Assembly: GCA_002425415.1 (NCBI GenBank)
Contig: DIMG01000010.1
Coordinates: forward strand, 10,677-74,676
Origin: Micavibrio sp. UBA5572
GTDB taxonomy: Bacteria; Pseudomonadota; Alphaproteobacteria; Micavibrionales; Micavibrionaceae
Direction: 5' to 3'
Length of the DNA: 64,000 nucleotides
Shown here piece by piece: positions 45,681-55,056 of this stretch (position 1 is its first letter; every line of letters begins with the position of its first letter). The translations under genes were made by a program, and so were the position numbers. The notes beneath the pieces were generated by a model. It was not told the origin of the DNA and searched no databases. It was given only the letters and a program-made list of their open reading frames with translations.

Positions 45681-46496
45681 TCATGAGCCTTTTTTCAATG
45701 TTGTTCCATTGCCAATTCTGGTGAACAGGCGGTTATAACGAACAGCCCACGGCCATTTCCAGACTTCCAACAAACTGGCCGATCCATCCGTCGAGAAGAA
45801 AATAACTTCGGCGCGGCCTTCCAGATTATCGTAGGGGACATAGCCCACCAGATCCAATACGCGACTATCACGGGAATTATCGCGGTTATCGCCCATCATA
45901 AAATAATGGTTTTCAGGTACGGTATATTTATCGGTATTATCCAGCATGTCGTTATCGGATTCTTCGTAAATTGTGTGCTGAACACCGCCGGGGAGAGTTT
46001 CGATATACTCCATTGCCCTTGCTTTTCCCGCAATTTCTTTGCTGTACTCGACCATTCCCACAACCTTCCGTTCCACACGAACATCATTGATATATAAACG
46101 CCCGTTTATCATCTGGATGGTGTCGCCTGGCAAACCAATCACACGTTTGATATAATCAATATTTGTATCTGTCGGTAATTTAAAAACAACAACATCACCA
46201 CGTTCCGGCGGCTTCGCCATGAAACGTCCATCAAAACTTCCTATGCCGAAAGGTAAGGAATGACGACTGTATCCGTATGAGAATTTAGAGATAAACAGGT
46301 AATCTCCCACCAAAAGATTGGGCACCATCGAGGTAGATGGGATATTGAACGGTTCATATAAAAACGTCCTAACTATCATTGCCAGTAACAAGGCGATAAT
46401 AATCGTACGGGCTGTTTCACCGAGAGTTTCCTCTTTTTTTGAGGAAACATCTTCCTGGATTTCAAGGGTCATAGTTTTGGGTTCTTCTTTGCTCAT
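45681..46496 (-). CDS. lepB: Signal peptidase I
   Basis: 271 residues. It removes signal peptides from exported proteins. One membrane anchor (about residues 29-47) is followed by the catalytic Ser56 in NIPSTSMVPN and Lys117 in DYIKRVIGLPGD, with MMGDNRDNSRDSR as the box E region. It precedes rnc with no gap and follows acpS by about 60 nt. Confidence 0.96.
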   Translation of the reverse strand: MSKEEPKTMTLEIQEDVSSKKEETLGETARTIIIALLLAMIVRTFLYEPFNIPSTSMVPNLLVGDYLFISKFSYGYSRHSLPFGIGSFDGRFMAKPPERGDVVVFKLPTDTNIDYIKRVIGLPGDTIQMINGRLYINDVRVERKVVGMVEYSKEIAGKARAMEYIETLPGGVQHTIYEESDNDMLDNTDKYTVPENHYFMMGDNRDNSRDSRVLDLVGYVPYDNLEGRAEVIFFSTDGSASLLEVWKWPWAVRYNRLFTRIGNGTTLKKGS

Positions 46497-46556
46497 GGAT
46501 TTGTCTTAACCAATATTTGCGTAGAAATCCAGCCTTTCCTAGCCGTTTTCCCGCTG

Positions 46557-46958
46557 TTATATAGCTTCTATCACTACATGAGCCTGCGCCAAAGGTGGCT
46601 CATCGGTCAAAGTGATATGAATATGGGCGGTTTTTCCTGTCGGGGTGATCTGATCCAACTTGACTTTGGCTCCGTTGGTCAGGCGCAGGGTCGGCTTTCC
46701 ATTTTGGTCATTAATCACCGCAATATCACGCATATAAACACCGTGATTAAATCCCGTTCCCAGAGCCTTCGAGCACGCTTCTTTGGCCGCAAATCGTCTG
46801 GCATAGGTGGCAATATGCGTTCCGGCAGATCGGCGACGCTCGGCTTTGGCAATTTCTTCCGGCGCAAAGCATCTTTGAATAAAGCGTTGCCCGAATTTTT
46901 CGAGGGTCTTTTCTACTCGTCTTATATCAATCAAATCGCTGCCCATGCCAATTATCAT
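46557..46958 (-). CDS. acpS: Holo-[acyl-carrier-protein] synthase
   Basis: 133 residues. It transfers phosphopantetheine from CoA to acyl carrier protein. MIIGMGSDLIDIRRVEKTL holds the Mg-binding Asp, and YARRFAAKEACSKALGTG the conserved FxxKEA motif. It overlaps the DUF2062 gene by 4 nt. Confidence 0.96.
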   Translation of the reverse strand: MIIGMGSDLIDIRRVEKTLEKFGQRFIQRCFAPEEIAKAERRRSAGTHIATYARRFAAKEACSKALGTGFNHGVYMRDIAVINDQNGKPTLRLTNGAKVKLDQITPTGKTAHIHITLTDEPPLAQAHVVIEAI

Positions 46959-47539
46959 AATTTGGGTGGCTCCGTCAGTTTGCGCCCAAATTTATGAAGA
47001 CGGTGCATTTTCCATTGTTTTTGTCTAATTCTGGCCTGACGTACCAGACGGTAAAAAATCAGGTAAAAAATAGGCCATGACAAAAAGGCCAAAATAAACC
47101 CGCCAGATACCCATGGCACGAATAACCCCAGCGGATCAGTCTCGATTTCATGAATCAATTCCTTAAGTTCAAAATGCTCCGGCATTTCACGGACAGGTAG
47201 ACCAAGAACATAAAAGACCCAGTCGCCCAATTTATAGGCTGCCCACCACATAAACGGAAATGTCCACGGATTTCCAACCAAGGTTCCCGCAACACTGGCT
47301 AAGACATTTCCACGAGTCAGCCATGATAAGGCCGCAGCAGAGAAAATATGTGTCCCAGGAACAGGGACAAAAGAAATAGCTGCACCAAATGCCATTCCAC
47401 GCGCAATTGAGCTAGTCGTATCTTTAATGCGCACCAAACGATGTTGCACATAGCGGAAAGTTCTTTTCCAACCCATGGTTGGCCAAAGTGCTTCGCGTAT
47501 ATTTTTCAGTAAAGTTCTTTTATTTCGACGGCCAAACAT
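46955..47539 (-). CDS. DUF2062 domain membrane protein
   Basis: 194 residues. The DUF2062 signature SSIARGMAFGAAISFVPVPG and GNVLASVAGTLVGNPWTFPF is clear, with two to three membrane helices (about residues 50-125 and 145-170). Its function is unknown. It sits between rsh and acpS, as in other alphaproteobacteria, and overlaps acpS by 4 nt. The very basic C-terminus is probably cytoplasmic. Confidence 0.85.
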   Translation of the reverse strand: MFGRRNKRTLLKNIREALWPTMGWKRTFRYVQHRLVRIKDTTSSIARGMAFGAAISFVPVPGTHIFSAAALSWLTRGNVLASVAGTLVGNPWTFPFMWWAAYKLGDWVFYVLGLPVREMPEHFELKELIHEIETDPLGLFVPWVSGGFILAFLSWPIFYLIFYRLVRQARIRQKQWKMHRLHKFGRKLTEPPKL

Positions 47540-47554
47540 GTTGTTCTTCTTTTC

Positions 47555-49738
47555 TTATCTTCCTCTGGCTCGCTCGACACTCACGACTTGTGGCGTTGCT
47601 CGCAAAGCCGCGACGATATTATTCAAATGTTTGGTGTCTGTCACTGCTACATCAAGGTACATGTCCCAAAAGTCAGCCGAACGACTGGTAATTTTTAAAT
47701 TGGTGATATTTCCACCACTTTTGCCAATCACAGTCGAAAGCGTTCCCAACGCACCGGGCGTGTTGGCAATCGTGACTATTAACCTCCCGATACGATTTTC
47801 CGGATTATCCTGCCCCTCGCCCCACGATACATCAATCCAGCGTTCCGGCGTGTCGGCAAATTGTTCGAGCGTTTCACAATCAATCGTGTGAACCGTAACG
47901 CCTTTCCCTGTTGTCACAATCCCAACGATCCGGTCGCCGGGTAACGGGTGACAACATCGCGCAAAGTGAACCGCCATACCGGGGATCAACCCTTTAATCG
48001 GCATCGGTTGCAATTTACCGCTGCGCGGTTGGTTTTGAGCAGCTTTAATTGTTGGAATATCTTCCGGTGATGTAATTTTTGCCAATTCCTGTTCGGACTT
48101 ATGAGCAGGAAAAATACTGCGGAAGACATCACGGGCAACAATATTTCCAGCCCCTACACCCGCATAGATATCATCAACTTCTTCGCATTCCCGATACTGG
48201 TCGACAATGCCGTTGACGGCTTTGTCTGTAAATTCATAGCCTTCAGTCTTGAAAACTTTTTGCAACATGGCTTTACCCAATGTCACATATTCCCCGCGCT
48301 GTTGCTGGCGGATAAAACGTCTGATATGTGATCTGGCTTTTCCTGTTACAACAAAGCGTTCCCATGTCGGAGACGGGTTTTGTGTTTTGGCGGTTACAAT
48401 TTCGACTTGATCGCCGTTTTGTAATTTGGTGTTTAATGGCGCAATGCGCCCGTTAATTTTCGCGCCTATACATCTGTTGCCTACATCCGAGTGGATAGCA
48501 TAAGCAAAATCAATCGGAGTTGATCCGGTTGGAAGTTCAAACAAATCGCCTTTGGGCGTAAAAGCAAACACCTGCTCTTGAAATAATTCCAATTTGGTGT
48601 TTTCCCAGAAATCTTCAGGGCGTTGATCTTGTTCCAGAATATCCAAAAGCTCACGCATCCAGCGGTATTTTTTGGCTTCGACAATCGCTGATTTTACATC
48701 GGTTTGTTTATAAGCCCAGTGTGCCGCCACCCCGAAATCAGCTTCAGCATTCATGTTTTGTGTTCTGATCTGGATTTCAATCCGTTGGTTTTCAGGGCCA
48801 ATAATTGTTGTGTGAATCGACCGATATCCGTTGGGTTTCGGTGTCGAAATATAATCCTTGAATCGCCCGGGAACAACCGGATATTTTGAGTGGACAACCC
48901 CCAGCGCATGATAACATTCCGCCAATGTGTCCACGACAATGCGAAACGCCATAATGTCCGAAAGCTGTTCAAACGACACATTCTTACGCTGCATTTTTTT
49001 CCAGATGGAGTAGCGGGTTTTTTCACGCCCCGTCACCTGACCGCTAATCTCCGCTTCTTTAAGCAGACCTGTCAGTTCACGGATAATGTTACTGACAAGG
49101 TCAGAGCCTTCCTGACGCAAAAATGACAGACGGTTGGTAATACTGTCTCTGGCTTCACCATTGATATAGGAAAACGACAAGTCTTCGAGGTCTTCTTTCA
49201 ATTTGTGCAGACCCACCCGTTCCGCAAGCGGGGCATAAATATCAAGCGTTTCGCGGGCAATGCGAAACCGTTTTTCAGGTTTTGCAAGGTGATGAAGTGT
49301 ACGCATGTTATGCAGGCGGTCAGCCAGTTTTACCAATAAAACACGAATGTCTTCAGACATAGCCAAAAGAAGTTTCCGGAAGTTTTCGGCCTGTTTGCCC
49401 TCAACGGTCTGGCTCTCAATTTTAGTTAGCTTGCTGACGCCATTGACCAGAGAAGCAACTTCGGGAGAAAACTTTTTTTCAATCTCTTCATAAGTCGCGC
49501 TGGTGTCTTCTAATGTATCGTGCAGGATCGCCGTGATAATTGTGACGGTATCCATTTTCATGTCAGCGAGAATCCCTGCTACTTCCAGCGGATGGGTGTA
49601 ATAGGGCTCTCCGGATGATCTGGTCTGGCCTTCATGTTTGAGCTTAGCAAACTCCACCGCGTCCACAATCGGTTGTGGATCGGCATCTGGATAATATGTA
49701 TGAATTTGCGCAACCAGTTCGGCGGCAGAAGACGTCAT
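47555..49738 (-). CDS. rsh: Bifunctional (p)ppGpp synthetase/hydrolase
   Basis: 727 residues. The HD hydrolase domain has YTHPLEVAGILADMKMDTVT and ILHDTLEDTSATYEE, so both His-Asp ligands are present. The synthetase domain has GRFKDYISTPKPNGYRSIHT. TGS (about residues 390-450) and C-terminal ACT domains are regulatory. It is the single long Rel/Spo protein of alphaproteobacteria, controlling the stringent response. The ATG at 49738 is used; a TTG two codons earlier also exists. Confidence 0.96.
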   Translation of the reverse strand: MTSSAAELVAQIHTYYPDADPQPIVDAVEFAKLKHEGQTRSSGEPYYTHPLEVAGILADMKMDTVTIITAILHDTLEDTSATYEEIEKKFSPEVASLVNGVSKLTKIESQTVEGKQAENFRKLLLAMSEDIRVLLVKLADRLHNMRTLHHLAKPEKRFRIARETLDIYAPLAERVGLHKLKEDLEDLSFSYINGEARDSITNRLSFLRQEGSDLVSNIIRELTGLLKEAEISGQVTGREKTRYSIWKKMQRKNVSFEQLSDIMAFRIVVDTLAECYHALGVVHSKYPVVPGRFKDYISTPKPNGYRSIHTTIIGPENQRIEIQIRTQNMNAEADFGVAAHWAYKQTDVKSAIVEAKKYRWMRELLDILEQDQRPEDFWENTKLELFQEQVFAFTPKGDLFELPTGSTPIDFAYAIHSDVGNRCIGAKINGRIAPLNTKLQNGDQVEIVTAKTQNPSPTWERFVVTGKARSHIRRFIRQQQRGEYVTLGKAMLQKVFKTEGYEFTDKAVNGIVDQYRECEEVDDIYAGVGAGNIVARDVFRSIFPAHKSEQELAKITSPEDIPTIKAAQNQPRSGKLQPMPIKGLIPGMAVHFARCCHPLPGDRIVGIVTTGKGVTVHTIDCETLEQFADTPERWIDVSWGEGQDNPENRIGRLIVTIANTPGALGTLSTVIGKSGGNITNLKITSRSADFWDMYLDVAVTDTKHLNNIVAALRATPQVVSVERARGR

Positions 49739-49852
49739 GGACAAAAAAACCTATAAATAGACTATGCAAACCTATGTTTATCACCCTAGCATGAAAAATA
49801 GGTAAAAACACCCGTGACAAAAAAGATTTCTTTCAAAGACGCGGACTCTCTC

Positions 49853-50512
49853 TTATTTCACATATAGATTAGGAAAGTTGCCTTCGAAGGCCACCAGCTT
49901 TGGTGCATCATGAACTATGACATACATGCTGTCGGGGTGGAACGCGACATAATTCTGATGATGGGACTCGGCGGGATAGAATTGATCCAAAGGCTCCAAT
50001 GTTGTCGTAATTTTCTTACCCAGCAGATCGGTTGCGTCAATCTGGTCAATATATTGACGCGCCACTTCTTTTTGCTCATCCCCCTCATAGAATATGGCCG
50101 AACGGTACTGGGTGCCATGATCGGGTCCTTGGGCATTCAGTTGGGTCGGGTCGTGAGCCACGGAAAAGAAAATTTTAAGAATTGTTCCCATGGTCACCTG
50201 TTGCGGATCATATGTGATTTCGACGGCTTCGGCGTGGCCAGTATTGCCCCGACTGACCTGATCGTAAGCGGCTGTTCCGGATTCTCCTCCAGCATACCCG
50301 CTGACGGCATTTTTGACACCTTTCAAATGCAGAAAAACAGCCTCTATGCCCCAAAAACACCCCCCTGCAACAACGATTTTACGTTCGGTTTCATCGGCAT
50401 TTATACGCTCGTCTACCACAGGATCAGGGAGGTTTACCGCTCTCGCCTCATTTAAAGAACATCCGAACATCATCAACACCACTGCACTTATAAGAACGAT
50501 TTTTTTCTTCAT
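49853..50512 (-). CDS. msrA: Exported peptide methionine sulfoxide reductase MsrA
   Basis: 219 residues. MKKKIVLISAVVLMMFGC leads the protein, with either a weak lipobox (Cys18) or signal peptidase I cleavage after ARA at about residue 25. The catalytic Cys52 is in AGGCFWGIEAVF, and NAVSGYAGGESG follows. It reduces methionine-S-sulfoxide in envelope proteins. Its start overlaps the msrB end by 4 nt, so both are one unit. Confidence 0.93.
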   Translation of the reverse strand: MKKKIVLISAVVLMMFGCSLNEARAVNLPDPVVDERINADETERKIVVAGGCFWGIEAVFLHLKGVKNAVSGYAGGESGTAAYDQVSRGNTGHAEAVEITYDPQQVTMGTILKIFFSVAHDPTQLNAQGPDHGTQYRSAIFYEGDEQKEVARQYIDQIDATDLLGKKITTTLEPLDQFYPAESHHQNYVAFHPDSMYVIVHDAPKLVAFEGNFPNLYVK

Positions 50513-51069
50513 TCCACGTCCTGTTCAACAAATTTTATAGCCAAGCCATTGTTACAATAGCGCAAACCTGTCGGTTGTGGCCCGTCTTTAAAGACATGGC
50601 CTTGATGCCCGCCACAGCGGGCGCAATGATATTCAGTGCGGGGTAAAATCAGTTTGAAATCATCACTGGTCTCCACATGGCCTGCGATGGCCTGATAAAA
50701 ACTCGGCCAGCCTGTCCCTGAATCATATTTGCTGCCTGACGTAAAAAGAGGAAAATCACATCCGGCACACACAAACAAGCCTTTGCGATGTTCCTCAAGC
50801 AAAGGAGAGGTAAAAGGACGCTCTGTTCCTTGTTCACGCAACACATTATATTGTTGCGAAGACAGTTCTTTTTTCCATTGTTCGTCCGGTTTCGTCACTT
50901 TTATAATCCTTTCCTGATCCGATATAACGGCTGCGCTTGATGGCAGGATTGAAAAAATCCGCGTTGCTCCCCATACGGACGACATCGCTACCGCTCCAGT
51001 CAGAGCCATCCTAAAAATTTGTCGTCTGGAATATCGTTCCTGAATTTCAGGTTTTTTCATACTGGACAT
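50509..51069 (-). CDS. msrB: Tat-exported peptide methionine sulfoxide reductase MsrB
   Basis: 186 residues. The N-terminus YSRRQIFRMALTGAVA is a twin-arginine signal. The MsrB domain has the zinc pairs CAGCDFPLF and CARCGGHQGHVF, and the catalytic Cys in LRYCNNGLAIKF. With MsrA it gives repair of both methionine sulfoxide diastereomers outside the cytoplasm. GGGG lies 4 nt from the first ATG. Confidence 0.93.
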   Translation of the reverse strand: MSSMKKPEIQERYSRRQIFRMALTGAVAMSSVWGATRIFSILPSSAAVISDQERIIKVTKPDEQWKKELSSQQYNVLREQGTERPFTSPLLEEHRKGLFVCAGCDFPLFTSGSKYDSGTGWPSFYQAIAGHVETSDDFKLILPRTEYHCARCGGHQGHVFKDGPQPTGLRYCNNGLAIKFVEQDVE

Positions 51070-51129
51070 TCGTCCCCATCTGCATTTTTGTTACATTTAT
51101 TATAATGTCTGTATCCTGCCTTTTTGTTC

Positions 51130-51489
51130 TTATCTGGCCTTTAGAAGTGCTGCGTTCAGTTGTTTTTGGGTAATCTGAAACGATTGCTCGACTGTACCGC
51201 CCAGAGAATCCACAGAGACAAATCCTCCACCCGTTTCCTGTCCGGCATACATTTTGTTAACGAAATCATATTCAGCCAGTTTTTGACCCGATTGCAGGTC
51301 GCGGCGTTCAACCATCCAAACACCGGTATTGGTGCATGCTCCAATATAATATTCCGGACTTTCAGTTATTTTTTGTTTGAGCTGCTTCATACAGGCTTTT
51401 GCTGCCCTGACGGACGGGCTTTGGGGTTGTTCCCCTTCCACTATCGCGCAAGCACTTAAGCCAAATAAAAGACACCCCGCAATCAGCAT
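51130..51489 (-). CDS. Small putative lipoprotein of unknown function
   Basis: 119 residues. MLIAGCLLFGLSACAIVEGE carries the lipobox LSAC. The rest reads AAKACMKQLKQKITESPEYY and MVERRDLQSGQKLAEYDFV, with no recognised domain. An upstream frame extension overlaps the response-regulator gene, so I start at 51489 even though the ribosome site is weak. It follows that gene by 26 nt. Confidence 0.65.
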   Translation of the reverse strand: MLIAGCLLFGLSACAIVEGEQPQSPSVRAAKACMKQLKQKITESPEYYIGACTNTGVWMVERRDLQSGQKLAEYDFVNKMYAGQETGGGFVSVDSLGGTVEQSFQITQKQLNAALLKAR

Positions 51490-51515
51490 GGTTGTCAATC
51501 GACACGGGTTTTTCC

Positions 51516-52337
51516 TTATTCCTGACGAACAGTCACTTTGTGCTCGATGATCTTCTCGCCCTGAGGCAAGCTTAAAAGCCTGATACCAATTTCGATGTCC
51601 ATATAGGGTGTGGTCGGCAGATCTGTGCATTTAGATAGATACTCCGCGAAACGGTTAGCAGCTTCGGTGGGTTCTGACTCGTTGAGGGGGCGTAACAGTA
51701 GAAGGGCGTATTCGTTTGAACGAATCTGTGCAATAATATCAGATTGGCGACGAATACGCACGAGATGTTGTGCCAATTTGGCAGCAATCATCTCTGCATC
51801 ATAGGTTCCATCATTTGCAGCAATCGTATTATAGTTTTCAAAGCTTATAAGAATCGTGTGTGCTGTTTCTCCGTAGCGTCCAGCACGATCAATACAAGAG
51901 AGAAATAGCTGGTTATAAGCCGATTTGGCAATGACTCCCCCTGCGCTCGGGAAGTCAATGTCATCATTTGATAAGTGACGCATCAAATTATTCATGTATT
52001 CCGCACGTTCGATAATGCCTTCAATGACTGTCGGATTGATCGGTTTGCTTAAAATTTCGTTAAATCCACCATTGACGGCTTCTTCCATATTCAGGCTGTC
52101 GGACAGTAAAACCAAATGGACATTCCGGCGTACGTTGCGGCGAATATTCATGGCCATGGGTTTGATATTTATAACTGGAGCAGGATCCATAAAAATCACA
52201 TCCCAACCCTGACTAACTATATTATCAAGGCTTTCTCCCTTTTCGGTATGAATGCTTACTGTATGCCCCAAAGGCTCTATTCGAGACTTAATCATATTGG
52301 CGGTCATTTCGTCCCGATCAACAATTAGTATTTTCAT
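51516..52337 (-). CDS. Response regulator with degenerate GGDEF-like output domain
   Basis: 273 residues. The REC domain (1-120) starts MKILIVDRDE, has the phospho-acceptor Asp51 in VIFMDPAP and the conserved Lys in ILSKPINP. The C-terminal part (about 135-265) resembles a GGDEF fold, but the signature position reads RSNEYALLL, so it should not make cyclic-di-GMP. A binding or signalling role is likely (inference). No partner histidine kinase is adjacent; the closest is the PAS kinase at 21092. Confidence 0.75.
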   Translation of the reverse strand: MKILIVDRDEMTANMIKSRIEPLGHTVSIHTEKGESLDNIVSQGWDVIFMDPAPVINIKPMAMNIRRNVRRNVHLVLLSDSLNMEEAVNGGFNEILSKPINPTVIEGIIERAEYMNNLMRHLSNDDIDFPSAGGVIAKSAYNQLFLSCIDRAGRYGETAHTILISFENYNTIAANDGTYDAEMIAAKLAQHLVRIRRQSDIIAQIRSNEYALLLLRPLNESEPTEAANRFAEYLSKCTDLPTTPYMDIEIGIRLLSLPQGEKIIEHKVTVRQE

Positions 52338-52458
52338 AACTTGTCCTATTGGCTTTTGGGGATTTAGAGAATCTTTCCCTGACCCATGATGTCAAAATTG
52401 TAGTTAAAAAAAAGCTAAAAAACGTCAATTTTACGTTTCGAACCCAGTTATATTTGAA

Positions 52459-52487
52459 TTGACAAGTTTTTTGGCCTCGGATAGATG
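52459..52487 (+). promoter_or_regulatory. Promoter of tRNA-Leu
   Basis: TTGACA (52459-52464) is followed after 17 nt by TAGATG (52482-52487), giving a start near 52494, about 30 nt before the tRNA. The -35 is perfect and the -10 matches four of six. Confidence 0.6.
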
Positions 52488-52522
52488 TATCCGCCTACCT
52501 TTTATACGTTTTTTGCTCCAGT

Positions 52523-52609
52523 GCCCTGGTGGCGGAATTGGTAGACGCGCAAGCTTCAGGTGCTTGTGTCCTCCGGGACGTGGAAGTTCGAGTCTTCTTC
52601 AGGGCACCA
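52523..52609 (+). tRNA. tRNA-Leu, anticodon CAG
   Basis: 87 nt with the CCA end encoded. Acceptor GCCCTGG pairs with TCAGGGC (one G-U), the anticodon stem CAAGC/GCTTG holds loop TTCAGGT with anticodon CAG, and a long variable arm and GTTCGAGTC T-loop mark it as a class II leucine tRNA. Confidence 0.97.
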
Positions 52610-52650
52610 TTTTTCTTGAAAAATCAGTAAAAACCTTATATTCCAACACC

Positions 52651-53271
52651 ATGACTATTTATTTACACCAACATGATTTGCCTGACGATCTAGCTTTTGG
52701 CGGCTCGGTGGCAATTGATACAGAAACAATGGGGCTCAACCTGACTCGTGATCGGCTTTGTCTGGTTCAGCTCTCTTTCGGGAACGGAGACGCCCATCTG
52801 GTTCAATTTCCGGTGGGGTCGGATTACAGTTCTCCGAATTTGCGGCGCTTACTTCAAGACTCTTCTATCCCGAAATTATTCCATTTTGCGCGATTTGATA
52901 TTGCATCGATCAAGGCCTATATGGGCGTCACCTGTACGCCCGTCTATTGTACGAAAATGGCCTCCCGCCTTGTTCGCACCTTTACCGATCGGCATTCCCT
53001 CAAGGAATTGTGCAAGGAGCTTTTGGGCGTCGAGTTGAGCAAACAGCACCAATCATCCGATTGGGGACAAAGCGTGTTGACCGAAGAACAGAAAATATAT
53101 GCCGCCAATGATGTCTTGTATTTGCACAAATTGCGCGACCAACTCGATGTGATGTTGGAACGTGAGGGACGTAAAGATCTGGCACAGGCCTGTTTTGATT
53201 TTCTTCCTGCACGGGCTGAACTCGATTTGACCGGTTGGCCAGAGATTGATATTTTTGCCCATAATTCATAA
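52651..53271 (+). CDS. rnd: Ribonuclease D (short form)
   Basis: 206 residues. It is a 3'-5' exoribonuclease for tRNA maturation. The DEDD motifs are AIDTETMGLN (DxE), FHFARFDIASI and YAANDVLYLHKL. The C-terminal HRDC domains of E. coli RNase D are absent, as is normal for the ~205-residue alphaproteobacterial form. The ATG at 52651 is used because the ORF upstream passes through the tRNA. It lies 21 nt before kdsD. Confidence 0.92.
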   Translation: MTIYLHQHDLPDDLAFGGSVAIDTETMGLNLTRDRLCLVQLSFGNGDAHLVQFPVGSDYSSPNLRRLLQDSSIPKLFHFARFDIASIKAYMGVTCTPVYCTKMASRLVRTFTDRHSLKELCKELLGVELSKQHQSSDWGQSVLTEEQKIYAANDVLYLHKLRDQLDVMLEREGRKDLAQACFDFLPARAELDLTGWPEIDIFAHNS

Positions 53272-53291
53272 ATCCTCCAAGGACAACGAGA

Positions 53292-54311
53292 ATGGCTCAA
53301 GCTATGACACAACAAGGTTTCTTACCTTCATCTGACCATGAAGACCTGTTATCTGCCCGTCGGACTCTGGCAACAGAAATCGAGGGATTGCGCGCGTTAT
53401 CCCAATCCTTGAACGGTGAATTTATTTCCGCTATCACTGTTATTCAAACAATGAAGGATAAAGGCCGTGGTCGTTTGATCGTGGCCGGTATTGGCAAAAG
53501 CGGGCATGTTGCACGAAAAATTGCTGCAACTCTGGCTTCGACAGCCACACCGTCCTATTATATTCACCCGGGTGAAGCCAGTCATGGCGATTTGGGTATG
53601 ATTACCGAAGATGATGTTATTATTCTGTTGTCTTATTCGGGCGCGAATGCCGAACTGTCCGATATGATCGGATATTCCAAGCGATTCAATATTCCTTTGA
53701 TTGCAATGACTGGAAATCCTGACAGCCCCTTGGCAGAGCATGCCGATATTGTTTTATTGCTTCCAAAAATTCCGGAAGCCTGTCCGAATGGTTTGGCTCC
53801 CACCACATCGACAACGCAAATGATTGCTTTGGGTGATGCGGTAGCGGTTGCTTTACTCGAACGCTCCGGTCTGACTGCCGATCAATTCCGCGTCTGGCAT
53901 CCGGGCGGGAAGCTTGGTCAGAAACTCCGCAAAGTGTCCGATCTAATGGTCAAGGGGAATGATTTACCCTTGGTGTCCCCGTCCACTTTGATGTCCGATG
54001 CTCTGATTACTTTATCAGAGAAAAATCTTGGGTCGGTTGTTGTTATCGATGATGCCGGTGCCTTGCTTGGTATTGTAACGGATGGTGATTTGAAACGCCA
54101 TATGGGGCCAGATTTGCTGCAAAAGACAGTCGAATCCATCATGACCAAAGCCCCACACAGCGTTCATGCTGAAATTCTTGCGGCTAAAGCTCTGGACGTT
54201 ATGGTTGGGTCTGCTGCTTCCCCCATCACCTCTTTGGTTGTGACCAATGATAAAAATATTGTTGTTGGGCTGATCCGTATTCAGGAGTTGTTGAAAGCCG
54301 GTCTGGTATAA
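53292..54311 (+). CDS. kdsD: Arabinose-5-phosphate isomerase (KdsD/KpsF)
   Basis: 339 residues. It makes arabinose-5-phosphate for Kdo in LPS. The SIS domain has GIGKSGHVARKIAATLAST and IHPGEASHGDLGMI, HPGGKLGQKL follows, and two CBS domains lie at about residues 215-335. AAGGA lies before the ATG. It heads the lptC-lptA-lptB run, a common LPS assembly order. Confidence 0.95.
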   Translation: MAQAMTQQGFLPSSDHEDLLSARRTLATEIEGLRALSQSLNGEFISAITVIQTMKDKGRGRLIVAGIGKSGHVARKIAATLASTATPSYYIHPGEASHGDLGMITEDDVIILLSYSGANAELSDMIGYSKRFNIPLIAMTGNPDSPLAEHADIVLLLPKIPEACPNGLAPTTSTTQMIALGDAVAVALLERSGLTADQFRVWHPGGKLGQKLRKVSDLMVKGNDLPLVSPSTLMSDALITLSEKNLGSVVVIDDAGALLGIVTDGDLKRHMGPDLLQKTVESIMTKAPHSVHAEILAAKALDVMVGSAASPITSLVVTNDKNIVVGLIRIQELLKAGLV

Positions 54312-54318
54312 GATCGAC

Positions 54319-55056
54319 ATGACAATAGACCCTCCCCATGCCGCGCCTTCTCTTGACCGTCTCGTCCGAGGCGATGAGGACATTGCTGTCCTCGCCAAAA
54401 GAACCAAGCGTTATTCTCGTCTTGTCCGCAGTATGCGTCTTTTTTTGCCGATTGTGGCTTTGGCCATTGTTGTGGTGTTAATGGTCTGGTCTGATCGGGA
54501 AGCTCCGTTAAAGGCTGTGCCACGCGAGAAAATTTCTCCCCAGACTGCCAGCCGAAACGAACTGGTTAATCCGAAATTCCAGTCCGAAGACAGTGACAAT
54601 CAGCCCTATACAATCACTGCGGATAAAGCCACTCAAAACTCCGAAAATATGGATAAAATCCTGCTGGACAAGCCTGTCGCGGATATTAGCCTGAAAGGTG
54701 GAAATTGGGTGGCTCTCAAGGCCAAGCAAGGGGCTTATAATCAAAAATCAGGTGTGCTGGAACTGGATGGTTCGGTTCAGATGAACCACGATACAGGATA
54801 TGAAATCCAATCCGATCACATGAATATTGATGTGAATCAACAAATGTTGTCCTCTGACCGTGCCGTGACTGGTCACGGCCCCTCCGCAGAAATTTCAGCT
54901 CAAGGCTTGGAAGCCGATGGGAAAACAGATACAGTGATTTTTAAAGGGCCTGCCAAATTGATCCTGCGTCAAGCAAAAGACCCTATAAAGAATACAAGTA
55001 AAGATCCTGTCCCTGCCCCCGCAAAAGACCTTGCCGTGGAGAATGAAAAAAAATGA
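54319..55056 (+). CDS. lptC: LPS export protein LptC
   Basis: 245 residues. A single membrane anchor (about residues 39-57, MRLFLPIVALAIVVVLMVW) leads to a periplasmic beta-jellyroll with LVNPKFQSED, YTITADKATQ and LELDGSVQMNHDTGYEI. It hands LPS from LptBFG to LptA. It overlaps lptA by 4 nt. The Lys-rich C-terminal tail is longer than in E. coli. Confidence 0.9.
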   Translation: MTIDPPHAAPSLDRLVRGDEDIAVLAKRTKRYSRLVRSMRLFLPIVALAIVVVLMVWSDREAPLKAVPREKISPQTASRNELVNPKFQSEDSDNQPYTITADKATQNSENMDKILLDKPVADISLKGGNWVALKAKQGAYNQKSGVLELDGSVQMNHDTGYEIQSDHMNIDVNQQMLSSDRAVTGHGPSAEISAQGLEADGKTDTVIFKGPAKLILRQAKDPIKNTSKDPVPAPAKDLAVENEKK

